This document shows, piece by piece, positions 53,601-63,826 of a stretch of 64,000 bases of DNA (positions are counted from its first letter, which is position 1; the number at the start of each line of letters is the position of its first letter). The DNA lies in contig NZ_KN266207.1 in NCBI RefSeq assembly GCF_000766945.1, positions 1,235,631 through 1,299,630 on the forward strand, written 5' to 3'. Below the pieces are notes generated by a model. The model made no database searches and was not told where the DNA came from. It saw only the letters and a list, made by a program, of their open reading frames with translations. Both the position numbers and the translations under genes were made by a program. Origin of the DNA: Cellvibrio mixtus subsp. mixtus J3-8 (GTDB lineage: Bacteria; Pseudomonadota; Gammaproteobacteria; Pseudomonadales; Cellvibrionaceae).

Positions 53601-56600
53601 GGTGTTGGTGGATTTATTGCTTTCATTTGCAAATCAAACGCTGGTATCAACATAAACGGCCCACTCATAATTCCACCAAATATAGATCTTAAAGCCGAGC
53701 CATATGACTCAACGATGCTCATGGTTTCTGAGGCTATGAAACCAGGAAGTCGAGACAGGAATGACGTGCTGAAAAAAAACGATAAGCCCGCAACAAACGA
53801 TCCACCGCCTAATGCAGTAACCTCCTCATACCCCGGTATCACCTGGGATAAATAGGCATTTCGGGATGCCCATGTGTTTCGAAAAAAGGTAGTCGCCGAT
53901 CCTCCCATCCGCTGGAGCTGACCAGTTAAGGATATTCGATGCTGCATATCGTCCATCGATTTGGACATAATATCTTTGATACCCTGCAAACGAGTTGGAC
54001 TGTTCATCCACGCCACCAACTTGCTGATCTGCAGCTGCGTCATTTTTGGAGATCCGGAAGAGCGTGCAAGATTTGATTCAAAAGCAGAATCCCATCGAAG
54101 CCTTGGCAAACCTGTATCTGGATCAAAATCGCCAATCCTGCTCCAAACTGATCTGAAAGCTTTAGCCGCTACCGATTGATCATCCCGCAACAATTTAAAG
54201 AAGTTGCCTCGAGAAGTTTCATATTTGTTAGACTCTTTTCGACTCGCCCGTTGCCAAAGCTCATCCAATTCCTGAACTTCGAACAATGAACGTTGCGTAA
54301 TAGCAATAGCTGCTTGAACAGGACCATTGGGTCCAGTCGATGCAATAGAAGCCAATGAAATTTGCGGACGCGGCGGACGCGGCGTAAATACTGAATCTTG
54401 TTTACTAAAGTTATCGCTGGCAACCGTCATCATCAAATTTCGGGAAGCCACTTTATTTCCCTGGTTTGCCTGGGCTATCAGGTGATCAAGGGTATAGTTA
54501 GTTTGGGCCGAAACCCAGGTATCTTCATAACCATTGCGATCAACTTTATTATTAGGCGAATTGGAAGCGTAATAGTATCTGCTGGATGAGAGCAATGGAG
54601 GAGCTGCATCAGCGCTCAACCAACGCCCCAACCACGGCAAATAATATCGCGCCGAGTGATAACTTAAACCGCTTTCTTCATCGCGCTCCATTCCCGTATA
54701 ACGATAACGTTTTAGTGTTGCTTCCGCATTATTACGAGTCGCCTGGTAAGCACTGGTACCGAAGGGATGATATTCCTCGTAAGAAATTATTTGGGCGTGT
54801 TCATCAAGCTCCAGGTTGGATGAACCCAGGTGATTGCTGTAAATATAACGATATAAATTTCCGGTGCGGAGACGGTTATTGTCTGTGGTATTAATTTGGT
54901 CGAGCATCAATAAACGTTGTTCGCCATCGAACAAATGCAATGTTTCAATTTCTTCCTTTAGAACACCATTTTCCGTACGGCGATAGATTTCAAACTCACC
55001 AAGATAAATCCGCTCTTCGACAATGTTGCCATTATTTTTGCGGATCAACTTGCGAGTACGTTGCTTATCAGTAGCGTATTGATAGTGCGCATATCCCCCA
55101 CCCGCCAAATTAATCATCGCAATCATGTCGCGATGATCCCACTGCATACGATAATCATCGGGAGTATTTTCAAGATTCAGCATGCTGCCATGCGAATCAT
55201 AATCATACTGGATAATAGTACTGCCCGATTGCGTGCTAACCAGGCGATTGCTGGCGGACAAATCAGGCACATTGAACGCATAAGTGTAATGCCGTGTCCA
55301 ATTATTGCTTCCAGCGTGGTGCTTCATTTGCAAAATATTTCCTACTGCATCGTAGGAATACTGCTGCGAGTAATTACGCACAGCATTGGCAGCAGTAATT
55401 GGAAATAATGTATCGCGATAGTTACCCTCGCGACTTTGTGGTGCCCCGGTATATGAACCATCCTCTTTACCTGAGGCCTTGATCAAGCGATAAAGTGCAT
55501 CGTATTCATAGAGATTGCGCGGTTCGACATGCATGTTCCGGAAGAACACCGGCTCATATGCTTCATCATAAACTTCAACAATATTGCCAACTGCATCATA
55601 GGTGTAATTTAACTGTTGCAGAATACGATTATCGATCAAATTGGAATGATGGTTTGGAAACGGCAGATTATTTCCAGGCCGAGTTGTTCGCAGCTGTTTT
55701 AACCGAAAGGTTTCAGCGTCGTAGTGGTATTGTGTGCGAGTGCCGTTGCCCAGAATGATTTCCTGGCGCTGCCCTTTTGCATTACTAGTAATATGGACAA
55801 TGGGCGTTGTGCGCTGTGTCAGGGAATCTGCTACGTAACCTAATACAGTTGTTGTTTTGATGGCGTTGATTATTAGCGATTCACTTTTAAGTGCACCGCG
55901 CTCATTGTATTGCGGCTCATACACAGCGACACGACTGCTATCACTGCGATGCCAATTAAATAACCGCGTTATACGTTTTAATGCATCATAAACGGTGATT
56001 TTAATCCATGCATCAGGCTCAAGTTTCCCGACGAGGTCGCCCTGCCAATCAGTAACAGCCGCTGTTTTGTCAGCGACCAATGTACGTTGCACTTCAAGAG
56101 GATTGCCTTTGAAATCCATAGCAATAACTTCATTCAATCCGCTTGCATCGTAATGATGTGTAGCTTGCCCATTAAGATTGTTAATAGGAAAACTGACGGC
56201 ATCCTGATAAATAAATTTCTCAATCAACCGTGATGTATCGTTATCAACTTTTATTGTTAATGAAACTGGCCTATGCAGGGCATCATATTCAGTAATGTAG
56301 AGCCGTTGCTCTGTTGGTGCAGAATCTTTATCAACTGCACGATAGGTATCCCACGCAATCATCGGTTTGCCGGTGGCATCACTTAGTACCCAGCGATCAC
56401 CTGCATCCATACTGTGTTGAAAAAGTAAATTACCCGCCATATCGTAACAGGGAGCACTATAGATACGCTCTCCACGACCGGCATTCAAACGATGCGGGAT
56501 TTCATTGTCCAAGTCATTATTTATTTTGTAAGGCGTAATATATTGCATCACCAGGTTGTTATTGGCATCGCGAATCCATAATGGCTTGCCTTCAGCATCA

Positions 56601-59600
56601 AGTTTGGAGAACGTAATATATTTTTCATCAACACCGTTATTGCGATTATGTGCAAGGGAAATTACTTCGCGGCCAAGGCTATCAAAATGAACCTCAGCGG
56701 GGGTATTCGCGTGCGCCTGAATTAAATTCGCCGCGCGCTGGTTTTCTGCTGTAGCAAATTCTGCAAAACGTAAATGCGCAGGATCAGTACGCCGTAAATA
56801 CCAATCGCTGTGTTCATTATTAAGGGGGTCGCAAGCAGTATCATTTTGATCAAAACTGCGGCTTAGCCACGGTGAAAATTCAACATAACTAAAAGTACCA
56901 TCAGGAAATTCTGTGCGCACCACGCGACCAATAGCATCATAAAAAATTGTCGGTGAAATACCATTTGCATGCGGTATTTCGCACCCGAAATCATTACTAA
57001 AGGCAGGTTCATATTGTTTAACAGGTTTACCTTTATTGTTAAATAATGCCAGGCCATTAATAATCCACCGCCGCGCGGACAATGACGATGGCGCATCCGG
57101 TTCCGGTTCGGCTTGCACCTTTTTCATTACCACCGCACCACTACCATCAGAGCATTCCAATGAAATGTGCAGAGGGCTTGTAGTTCCCCCAGGCTGCCCT
57201 GCATGAATCTCACGGACGATACTGCATGCACCGGACATGCAGGTTAACCATACTGGCTGGTTATCGCGACCATAGGCATTACCAAAATGATAAATAAAAC
57301 GCGATGAAGCATTTACCAGCCAATCGCGTGCCTGCTGCTCCTGCTGTTGACCAAAATGCGTAGTGAGGCAAAACCCCTGGATTTTATTCTCCGGTGGATT
57401 TACCAGATCAAAATCAAATCCATCAAGATTATCGCCTTCCCATTGACCACCGATTTTTTTCCCTTTGGTTGCAGCGGCAATAACCAGCCCGCGAATATCA
57501 AATTCAACTTCGCTGTGATTGCCATTGGCATCAATCATTTCGATAGGAGCAAGCACTCGATAATTAAAACGCAGCTTGTTATTAATGGCAAAAATTCCCG
57601 CGATATTACCTTTGGCATCCGTACTACTCACCAAAAACAAATTAAGCGGGTCAAAAGCAATTCGAGTCTGGTTACCGAAAGGATCTGTATAGAGATTGGG
57701 GCAATAGAAATTATTGTGTGCGTCCGGGCCAAATCCCGCTATGCCGGAGCGCATCCAGTATTGCCCGGAAAAATCCGGGTTAATTGCCTCACCGCGAATA
57801 TAGCCCGTTTTTAAATAATTGGGATGGATTGGATTTAAAGGTGTATCCAGAAGATTGCGAACAGTTTCCGTAGTATTCCATTTCCAATTTAATTTATCGT
57901 CCACCAGATTGCCATGCAGGTCTTCACTTTTGAAGACGGCGTCCAACAAATCCGGCGTTAATGCCAGTTTGTAATCTTCATATTTAAAACCGCGAGGTCC
58001 AAGCTGGCCAAACATTAAAGGGTGTTGCGGGGCATTGGTATGATCATCGAAAAAGCGTGTGCAAGTATGTTCAACAATGCGCTTTTGCTCAGCAGTACCA
58101 TCAGCAAAATGATGGTACTGAATAAATTGAACAGGTTTAAGCCCGGGATGGGTATCGTAAATATTGCTTAATTGAAGTTTGTGAAAATCTGCTGGCGTGT
58201 AATAAAAATAGTTTTCTTTCGTGATACCTTTTAATTCATAGGTCTTAACCTCGTAAGCTACTCGCAATCGATAATGTTCAAGTGCCTGCCCTGTGCGAAC
58301 ACCAGGTTGAAACACATCATTTGTGTACCAGGTTTCGGTATAGGCAATATGTTCTTCCGCTTGAATTTTATTAAATAACGCAGGTTTGGGTAAATGATTG
58401 AAATCGGCGTCCTTGTACCGTTTATAGGCAATTGCAATGGATTGCAAAAGATTTCCGTATTGATCATGCCGCAAATTTATAGAGTGGGAAATACGCGGAT
58501 CAGGATGTAACACCCCGGCTTTTGGTATAGGCAATTCATAGTGATAAGTTAGCGCTTCACTTTCTGTTACTAAAAATACAGCGTGGCGATTATTCTCCTT
58601 TTTTTGTACGCATTTAATTTGGCAAGTACGATTCGTAGCGGAATACAAACGTACCGGAGTATGTGTCGGTTCGTTAGCAGTGAGGTCGCCCACATCGAGC
58701 TCATAGATTTCCTGCCGTAGCATTGTTCCTTTACAAGCACGCAAAGCTTCACGCCATTCACTCGCCGTTAATCCATCCGGCAACACCGGCTCGGCCAATT
58801 TATTTTCGTTAAACGTATTGCCAGCCGAATCAAGCCGTCCGCTAAATTGATGGGTAAAATATTCTTGTTCAAATTGGGTAAGGATTTTTTTATGGTCAAC
58901 CGCTGCACCTGTGTGATACCAGGAAATTGTTTTTACGGGTGGTTGATATAATTTTTTATCCTGCGTAATCCAAGGGCTGCCAGCATTATCTTCTGCAAAG
59001 GGTATGAACAATTCGGTGTCTATTTGCTCAACTCGCCCAAACCCGCGAAACTCCCGCTCGACGCCATCAAAATAGCCATGATGGTAACTGTAACTACGCG
59101 TGAATAGGGTTCCCCGCCACTTATCCTTTGAGATAGTTTTACTGACACAATGAACCGGAAATGGCAAACGCGTAATCCAGGGTGTACCTGCGTTTTTGTC
59201 CTGCAAATAGAAACGCGTAGACGGAGTGTATTCAATCTCCGTGGTCGCACCCAGATTATTATCTATCGCAATAAGCAAGTGCGGCTTTGCAGGTTTGTGC
59301 CGGACAAATGTTTCATCATTTGAATTCTGTTTTCCGCCCATTAAATCAATAAAGAAAACCGGGCGATGTGCGTCAGCAGGTAAATGCGAATTCCACACCA
59401 GGCAGGCAGTACCGTTACCTAACAAATCGGCAACCTGAACCGCATGTAGATTTTCAGTCGCCACAGGAAACTCAACAATACAGGCATCACTTAAACAATT
59501 CCCTGAGCGATTAAAATATAAATTGGCGCCATGACGGCTCAAATAAATAACATCAACCGGACCACTACCATCAATATCCGCAAGACGGATTCTATTGGGA

Positions 59601-61522
59601 TCAAATAAATCAGGGGAATCAAAAATTGGTGGGTTACCCAGCGTTACCTTACGGCCAAACCGTCCGTAACCCACATTGGGCCAGTAACAAATTTCTCCAT
59701 TGCGAATTCGAACCAAATCAGTAAGTCCATCGCCACACATATCAGCAAGGAAAATAGTTTGGATTACATCGGCAAAAATTACTCGAGGACCTGCATCTTC
59801 ATTTATCGCCTGGTGAATATGTTCAGCATTATCAAAACCGCGCTCATCCAATGATGGATACCAGGTAAAAACCTCTTGTTCTGTAATAACAGCGTCGGCA
59901 TGTCCATCGCCTGTTAAATCCAGAAACCGTAAGTTAGGATCTTGCCAGTTGATAATTGGCAAATTCAAAAAAGGAATATGCTGTTTCCAGCCTTGCTCTT
60001 GGTCACGCGCATAGAATCCCGGCGCAGGCCCGGAGAAATCCACCACATCAATTTCCCCATTACCCACCAAATCCATCAATTGATAAGGTGCATTAGTCGC
60101 CAATGCCAGCGCAGGCAGTGGTGCAACCGAGCGTGTCGCACCAAATGTGCCATTCCCCAGGCCAGGCTTGTAATACCAGCCATTTATCGATTCTGCCAGC
60201 ACACCCGAAAGACCTTCGCCGTCAAGATCCAACCAACGATAACCATTGCCTTGAGTTCCAACCGGTAAATTTTCCAGTTGATCGGCATTGATGTGCTGTA
60301 AAGTTGTATTCACCCGAGGTTGGCTATAGGAAAAAGTAACAGGAGGGAACTGGCGGGATTCGTAAACGGTATCCGTAACTGCACGTTTTTGATAGGCGCG
60401 ATGGGTCACCGATTGAAGTGTTGTATAGCCGGGCCTGGCGGGGTCATTCAAGCTGGCGCTGCTGTAATTAAAATCCGTCGATTTTACCAAGCAATTTAAT
60501 TGCGTATCCTCATCTTCAGGAAAGTGATGGAACATTAAAACGCGACGACAAAGTCGCTCCGTCCGTATTTCAAAACCCGCCCGATACTGTGAATAAGCAT
60601 CTACCCTTTCAGCCCAATCGCGATTGGGAGTATTGATAATTTCAAGCGGTTTCGGGTTTATTAAATCGTGGTCACCATAATCGAAAACCGCTTCGAACAT
60701 CCAATCCACATTGGCGTTTTCGCGTGTATTTGCATCAAGATCCGGTCGGTATACGTTGCGATTACCATACAAAATTCGCTTCAAATACCGATTGGATGTT
60801 CGCGCTTGTTCTAATCGATTTACTTCCCAGGGATGCGCTTTATTAGCTTGATGATTTTCATTCGCTATATATTTGTATTCACAGAGATTGCCTTTGTCAT
60901 CATGGTTTTTACAAATTAACCATTGGAAAATATGCGCGTGATTATCCGGGTCGAATATACGGCTATTTTCATCAAGCCCATACCAGGTAGTGATATTGTC
61001 GCGGCCAATGCTACGCCAAAATGTATTGGCGCTATTCGTTTTTTCAACCCAATATTCAATGCGTGCAAAAAGCCCTTCTATCCTCGGGCGAAAAAATGAA
61101 ACCACATATTCCCGCCCCCATAACTGGGTTAATTCCTTTGCGGGCAGGCCATTTTCAAGTACAGGCACCAAATCTTCTGCACCCGATATTAAAAAAACGT
61201 CTGTGTTTTCATCATCCAGATAACGGGGTAATCCTTTATCGGTTTTCCGGGAAATACAGGGCAGTGTAATCTGCCAACCAAGCCCGAAAACTCCCTGCCC
61301 TGCCCCCGAATCATAACTGAGGGAAAGCCGGGGGCCGAACCCACCACGCCCTGGAGACAGCGCGATGGGAACTGACATGGAACCGGTCCCCGTAACAGGA
61401 TTAGCCGAAAACTTTTCCCCAATACCTTTAATAGCTCCGCCGCCTTTAGGAAGGGATATCCCGGGGGCGTTAACCAGATTACTTTTACTATTATGGTTTT
61501 CTGTAGAAGCGTCAGACTTCAT
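53588..61522 (-). CDS. Tc toxin B-C fusion (TcB-TcC cocoon) with C-terminal effector
   Basis: A 2644-residue fusion of TcB and TcC, which are separate genes in many Tc loci. Residues about 20-340 are the SpvB domain (GGGAIKGIGEKFSANPVTGT). About 430-680 are FG-GAP repeats (DLTGDGHADAVI, DMCGDGLTDLVRI) of the TcB beta-propeller that docks on TcA, followed by the middle N and middle C domains (FDGVEREFRGFGRVEQID). RHS/YD repeats fill about 1350-2270 and form the shell. The RHS core near 2280-2310 reads YTGMERDEESGLSYHSARYY, then LPWLGRWLSADA; the usual SADP is SADA. The autoprotease cleavage should fall near KVDRNGYED, about residue 2331, freeing an effector of about 313 residues. ATG 61522 has AAGGAA eight bases upstream. 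No signal peptide is present, as usual for Tc toxins. Confidence 0.9.
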   Translation of the reverse strand: MKSDASTENHNSKSNLVNAPGISLPKGGGAIKGIGEKFSANPVTGTGSMSVPIALSPGRGGFGPRLSLSYDSGAGQGVFGLGWQITLPCISRKTDKGLPRYLDDENTDVFLISGAEDLVPVLENGLPAKELTQLWGREYVVSFFRPRIEGLFARIEYWVEKTNSANTFWRSIGRDNITTWYGLDENSRIFDPDNHAHIFQWLICKNHDDKGNLCEYKYIANENHQANKAHPWEVNRLEQARTSNRYLKRILYGNRNVYRPDLDANTRENANVDWMFEAVFDYGDHDLINPKPLEIINTPNRDWAERVDAYSQYRAGFEIRTERLCRRVLMFHHFPEDEDTQLNCLVKSTDFNYSSASLNDPARPGYTTLQSVTHRAYQKRAVTDTVYESRQFPPVTFSYSQPRVNTTLQHINADQLENLPVGTQGNGYRWLDLDGEGLSGVLAESINGWYYKPGLGNGTFGATRSVAPLPALALATNAPYQLMDLVGNGEIDVVDFSGPAPGFYARDQEQGWKQHIPFLNLPIINWQDPNLRFLDLTGDGHADAVITEQEVFTWYPSLDERGFDNAEHIHQAINEDAGPRVIFADVIQTIFLADMCGDGLTDLVRIRNGEICYWPNVGYGRFGRKVTLGNPPIFDSPDLFDPNRIRLADIDGSGPVDVIYLSRHGANLYFNRSGNCLSDACIVEFPVATENLHAVQVADLLGNGTACLVWNSHLPADAHRPVFFIDLMGGKQNSNDETFVRHKPAKPHLLIAIDNNLGATTEIEYTPSTRFYLQDKNAGTPWITRLPFPVHCVSKTISKDKWRGTLFTRSYSYHHGYFDGVEREFRGFGRVEQIDTELFIPFAEDNAGSPWITQDKKLYQPPVKTISWYHTGAAVDHKKILTQFEQEYFTHQFSGRLDSAGNTFNENKLAEPVLPDGLTASEWREALRACKGTMLRQEIYELDVGDLTANEPTHTPVRLYSATNRTCQIKCVQKKENNRHAVFLVTESEALTYHYELPIPKAGVLHPDPRISHSINLRHDQYGNLLQSIAIAYKRYKDADFNHLPKPALFNKIQAEEHIAYTETWYTNDVFQPGVRTGQALEHYRLRVAYEVKTYELKGITKENYFYYTPADFHKLQLSNIYDTHPGLKPVQFIQYHHFADGTAEQKRIVEHTCTRFFDDHTNAPQHPLMFGQLGPRGFKYEDYKLALTPDLLDAVFKSEDLHGNLVDDKLNWKWNTTETVRNLLDTPLNPIHPNYLKTGYIRGEAINPDFSGQYWMRSGIAGFGPDAHNNFYCPNLYTDPFGNQTRIAFDPLNLFLVSSTDAKGNIAGIFAINNKLRFNYRVLAPIEMIDANGNHSEVEFDIRGLVIAAATKGKKIGGQWEGDNLDGFDFDLVNPPENKIQGFCLTTHFGQQQEQQARDWLVNASSRFIYHFGNAYGRDNQPVWLTCMSGACSIVREIHAGQPGGTTSPLHISLECSDGSGAVVMKKVQAEPEPDAPSSLSARRWIINGLALFNNKGKPVKQYEPAFSNDFGCEIPHANGISPTIFYDAIGRVVRTEFPDGTFSYVEFSPWLSRSFDQNDTACDPLNNEHSDWYLRRTDPAHLRFAEFATAENQRAANLIQAHANTPAEVHFDSLGREVISLAHNRNNGVDEKYITFSKLDAEGKPLWIRDANNNLVMQYITPYKINNDLDNEIPHRLNAGRGERIYSAPCYDMAGNLLFQHSMDAGDRWVLSDATGKPMIAWDTYRAVDKDSAPTEQRLYITEYDALHRPVSLTIKVDNDTSRLIEKFIYQDAVSFPINNLNGQATHHYDASGLNEVIAMDFKGNPLEVQRTLVADKTAAVTDWQGDLVGKLEPDAWIKITVYDALKRITRLFNWHRSDSSRVAVYEPQYNERGALKSESLIINAIKTTTVLGYVADSLTQRTTPIVHITSNAKGQRQEIILGNGTRTQYHYDAETFRLKQLRTTRPGNNLPFPNHHSNLIDNRILQQLNYTYDAVGNIVEVYDEAYEPVFFRNMHVEPRNLYEYDALYRLIKASGKEDGSYTGAPQSREGNYRDTLFPITAANAVRNYSQQYSYDAVGNILQMKHHAGSNNWTRHYTYAFNVPDLSASNRLVSTQSGSTIIQYDYDSHGSMLNLENTPDDYRMQWDHRDMIAMINLAGGGYAHYQYATDKQRTRKLIRKNNGNIVEERIYLGEFEIYRRTENGVLKEEIETLHLFDGEQRLLMLDQINTTDNNRLRTGNLYRYIYSNHLGSSNLELDEHAQIISYEEYHPFGTSAYQATRNNAEATLKRYRYTGMERDEESGLSYHSARYYLPWLGRWLSADAAPPLLSSSRYYYASNSPNNKVDRNGYEDTWVSAQTNYTLDHLIAQANQGNKVASRNLMMTVASDNFSKQDSVFTPRPPRPQISLASIASTGPNGPVQAAIAITQRSLFEVQELDELWQRASRKESNKYETSRGNFFKLLRDDQSVAAKAFRSVWSRIGDFDPDTGLPRLRWDSAFESNLARSSGSPKMTQLQISKLVAWMNSPTRLQGIKDIMSKSMDDMQHRISLTGQLQRMGGSATTFFRNTWASRNAYLSQVIPGYEEVTALGGGSFVAGLSFFFSTSFLSRLPGFIASETMSIVESYGSALRSIFGGIMSGPFMLIPAFDLQMKAINPPTPTDA

Positions 61523-62041
61523 GAATCAATTTCCTTCGAGCCATAAGTGCAAAACGGGGTATATGTTGGATCTGTTTTTAACCTTTTTCTTTTTTGGATG
61601 TTTTATCACACGACAAGGAAGAGGTATATGGAAATCCGATCCAGTTTGAGATTTGCTATCGAGTCGGGCTGCGAGGCCTGTAAGGTTTTATGGGGCGTAG
61701 GACCACTACCATTCGTTCGGCAATCACAGGATAAATACATGTTGAAATTGATTTAAGCGACGCTTTAGTAGTGTGAAACGATCTGCAATTTCAAATATAA
61801 AAATTAAATCACTAACAACACAATAAAAAGTATTGCGAAAGTTCTCTTGCTTTTATCATATATATGTCTGATATTATGATGTTTGGTGCCTTCATTAAAA
61901 GTTACTGTGACTTTAGGGAAGCCATTCATAATAACGAACGCCTCTTGGCTCACAACGATATTTCGCACAAACACAATCGTAATAATTCTGAAATATCGAA
62001 AATAAAAAACGACCAACTGCGTCAATCATGCGGTTTTAAAA
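61523..62041. promoter_or_regulatory. AT-rich divergent control region of the Tc locus
   Basis: A stretch of 519 bases between the TcB-TcC start and the membrane AraC regulator start. I find no convincing gene in it. Base composition is clearly AT-richer than the flanking genes, especially at 61740-61900. It should hold both divergent promoters and any regulator sites; I cannot mark individual boxes with confidence. Confidence 0.5.
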
Positions 62042-63205
62042 ATGCTAAAGTTTTTTCGAAACGCAATCATCGCTTCATTTATTTTGATGCTTGTGACAGG
62101 GCTTATTATTTATATTGGGATCAAGAAATCCCAAATAAGTACTTCGATGTTCCCGGCTCGCGATACTGAATTTCTGTGGATGTCCGCGATAGAACCCAAG
62201 AAGCCTGTAACACAAACAATGTTAACGGTGGAGAATGAAGTAGGCACGATTGAATATGATTTTTTTCTTGACCCGGTGGAGCCATTTCCATACACCCATT
62301 TTTCGATGTACTTTGTTGATCCTATCCAATCTTTTATTCAGGTAGATTTAACCCGATATTCGAAGATCTCATTTAAAATCCAATGCGATCCAAAGAATGT
62401 ATTGCTCTTTGTATTATTTAGTTTTGATGACAAAGTAACCGATTTAAAAAACATGGCTACCCGACGTGTATCTTCCACAGCATTTTCCTGTGATAAACAT
62501 TGGTCTGATATCAATATTGATTTTGATAGCCTGGATACACCGCACTGGTGGCTGGGTCGGTACGGGTTTGAATTTAGTGATACATCGTACAAGCTTAACA
62601 AAACCATGGGTTTTGCCTGGGTGAATTCTTTGCAAAGCCCGATTAATACTCCATCCCATGTAAAGCTGACCGATATCAAATTGCAAGGCGCTGATTCACG
62701 TTTTTTTTATGGGGCTATAGCACTTTCACTGATATTGTGGATTTTGTTTGTTATCTGGCAGTTTCGCCGCTATGTGATTGTTCTTACAGCAGAGCTGAAA
62801 GAAAAGGTTCGACAGGACCAGCCCTTGATTGCATATGCAAAATTAACAATAGAGCCGCAGCGGGATAAAGAAAAAACGGGGTTGTTTCGTTACATGGCAA
62901 CCGAATATGCCAATCCTGATTTAAGCCTTGAATTAGCGGCCGCAGCTCTGGGCATCAACCGAACTAAAATTAACGATATATTGAAAGATGAGCTTGGCCT
63001 TACATTTAGTACTTATCTCAATAAATTACGCCTTACCGAAGCTGCGCGTTTATTGTCCGAAAATGAAGAGGCAAACGTATCAGAAATCGCTTATTCGGTA
63101 GGCTATAACAACGTTTCCTATTTCAGTAAACTGTTTAAGCAAGAGTACGGATGTGTACCTAAAACGTTCAAAAATTTATATCAAAATAAAGACGATGCAG
63201 TTTAA
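62042..63205 (+). CDS. Membrane-anchored AraC-family transcriptional regulator
   Basis: A 387-residue regulator with an unusual layout for AraC proteins. TM1 is at about residues 8-27 (ASFILMLVTGLIIYIGI). A predicted periplasmic domain of about 190 residues follows, tryptophan- and phenylalanine-rich and beta-like (HWSDINIDFDSLDTPHWWLG). TM2 is at about 221-240 (ALSLILWILFVIWQF). A cytoplasmic AraC/XylS DNA-binding domain occupies about 280-378 with both helix-turn-helix motifs (LELAAAALGINRTKINDILK and SEIAYSVGYNNVSYFSKLFK). The second motif is the classic AraC signature. The periplasmic part suggests direct sensing of an outside signal. It is divergent from TcB-TcC, so control of the toxin locus is a strong inference. 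A terminator follows. Confidence 0.87.
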   Translation: MLKFFRNAIIASFILMLVTGLIIYIGIKKSQISTSMFPARDTEFLWMSAIEPKKPVTQTMLTVENEVGTIEYDFFLDPVEPFPYTHFSMYFVDPIQSFIQVDLTRYSKISFKIQCDPKNVLLFVLFSFDDKVTDLKNMATRRVSSTAFSCDKHWSDINIDFDSLDTPHWWLGRYGFEFSDTSYKLNKTMGFAWVNSLQSPINTPSHVKLTDIKLQGADSRFFYGAIALSLILWILFVIWQFRRYVIVLTAELKEKVRQDQPLIAYAKLTIEPQRDKEKTGLFRYMATEYANPDLSLELAAAALGINRTKINDILKDELGLTFSTYLNKLRLTEAARLLSENEEANVSEIAYSVGYNNVSYFSKLFKQEYGCVPKTFKNLYQNKDDAV

Positions 63206-63231
63206 TTTTTAATAATAAAAACAGCGTTTAT

Positions 63232-63267
63232 AAAAAAGGCCAAGCGAATAACACCTGGCCTTTTTTT
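63232..63267 (+). terminator. Intrinsic terminator after the AraC-family gene
   Basis: AAGGCCA (63236-63242) pairs with TGGCCTT (63255-63261), extended by flanking A and T runs, with T's running to 63267. Confidence 0.8.
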
Positions 63268-63826
63268 ATGTTGCCTTATCGAAAATTCGCCTGGTATTTT
63301 TCACAGGGTTTTTTCGATGCATTTAAATTGATACACATCACATTTTGCATTATTACACGACAAAAAAACTGCAAATAATTGCAGGAATTTTACGAATTTT
63401 TACAGTGTGATAAAAATCCTTTCAAAAATGCGGGAGTAACGCCTGCTATTTCGCTACTTTCGACACCAGCTTTGCGGCCTCGCTGGAAACCACTCCAAGG
63501 CTATAACAATAATTTTGGCGTTCCAGTATCCAGCATGGTTGAACCATTTAATAGGTAAAAGCTGAGTTTAAATTCACAAATAGCAGTGGTGCAATACAGA
63601 TACTCACTGTCATCGGCAATGAATACAAATAATAGGCCTGGTAACAGGTAAAAAATCACAGTTGCTTCAAATGTAATTAAAGAAAAACCAATCGGGTTTA
63701 TTTCCGCTGTGTCGGCGCTTTTTTGTAACAGGGTTGTTTAGGAGCGCTGTTTTTCCCGGTCCATGGGCCGGGTGCTTTTTACTTGCAGCAGAGTGAACCC
63801 GTACCACCTATCTAGCGGAGATTAAA
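63268..63826 (+). promoter_or_regulatory. Long leader/promoter region of the CBM2 gene
   Basis: About 560 bases without a credible gene. Two structures stand out. CTGCAAATAATTGCAG at 63369-63384 is an operator-like dyad. A GC-rich hairpin, CCCGGTCCATGGGCCGGG near 63755-63772, is followed by TGCTTTTT only about 55 bases before the start codon, so it looks like a leader terminator or attenuator. Confidence 0.45.

Noticed and set aside
61864..62169. 101-residue plus-strand reading frame before and into the AraC regulator gene
   Set aside because: It overlaps the start of the regulator in a different frame by 128 bases and has no family resemblance. Its 3' part is just another frame of the regulator, so I treat it as a shadow.
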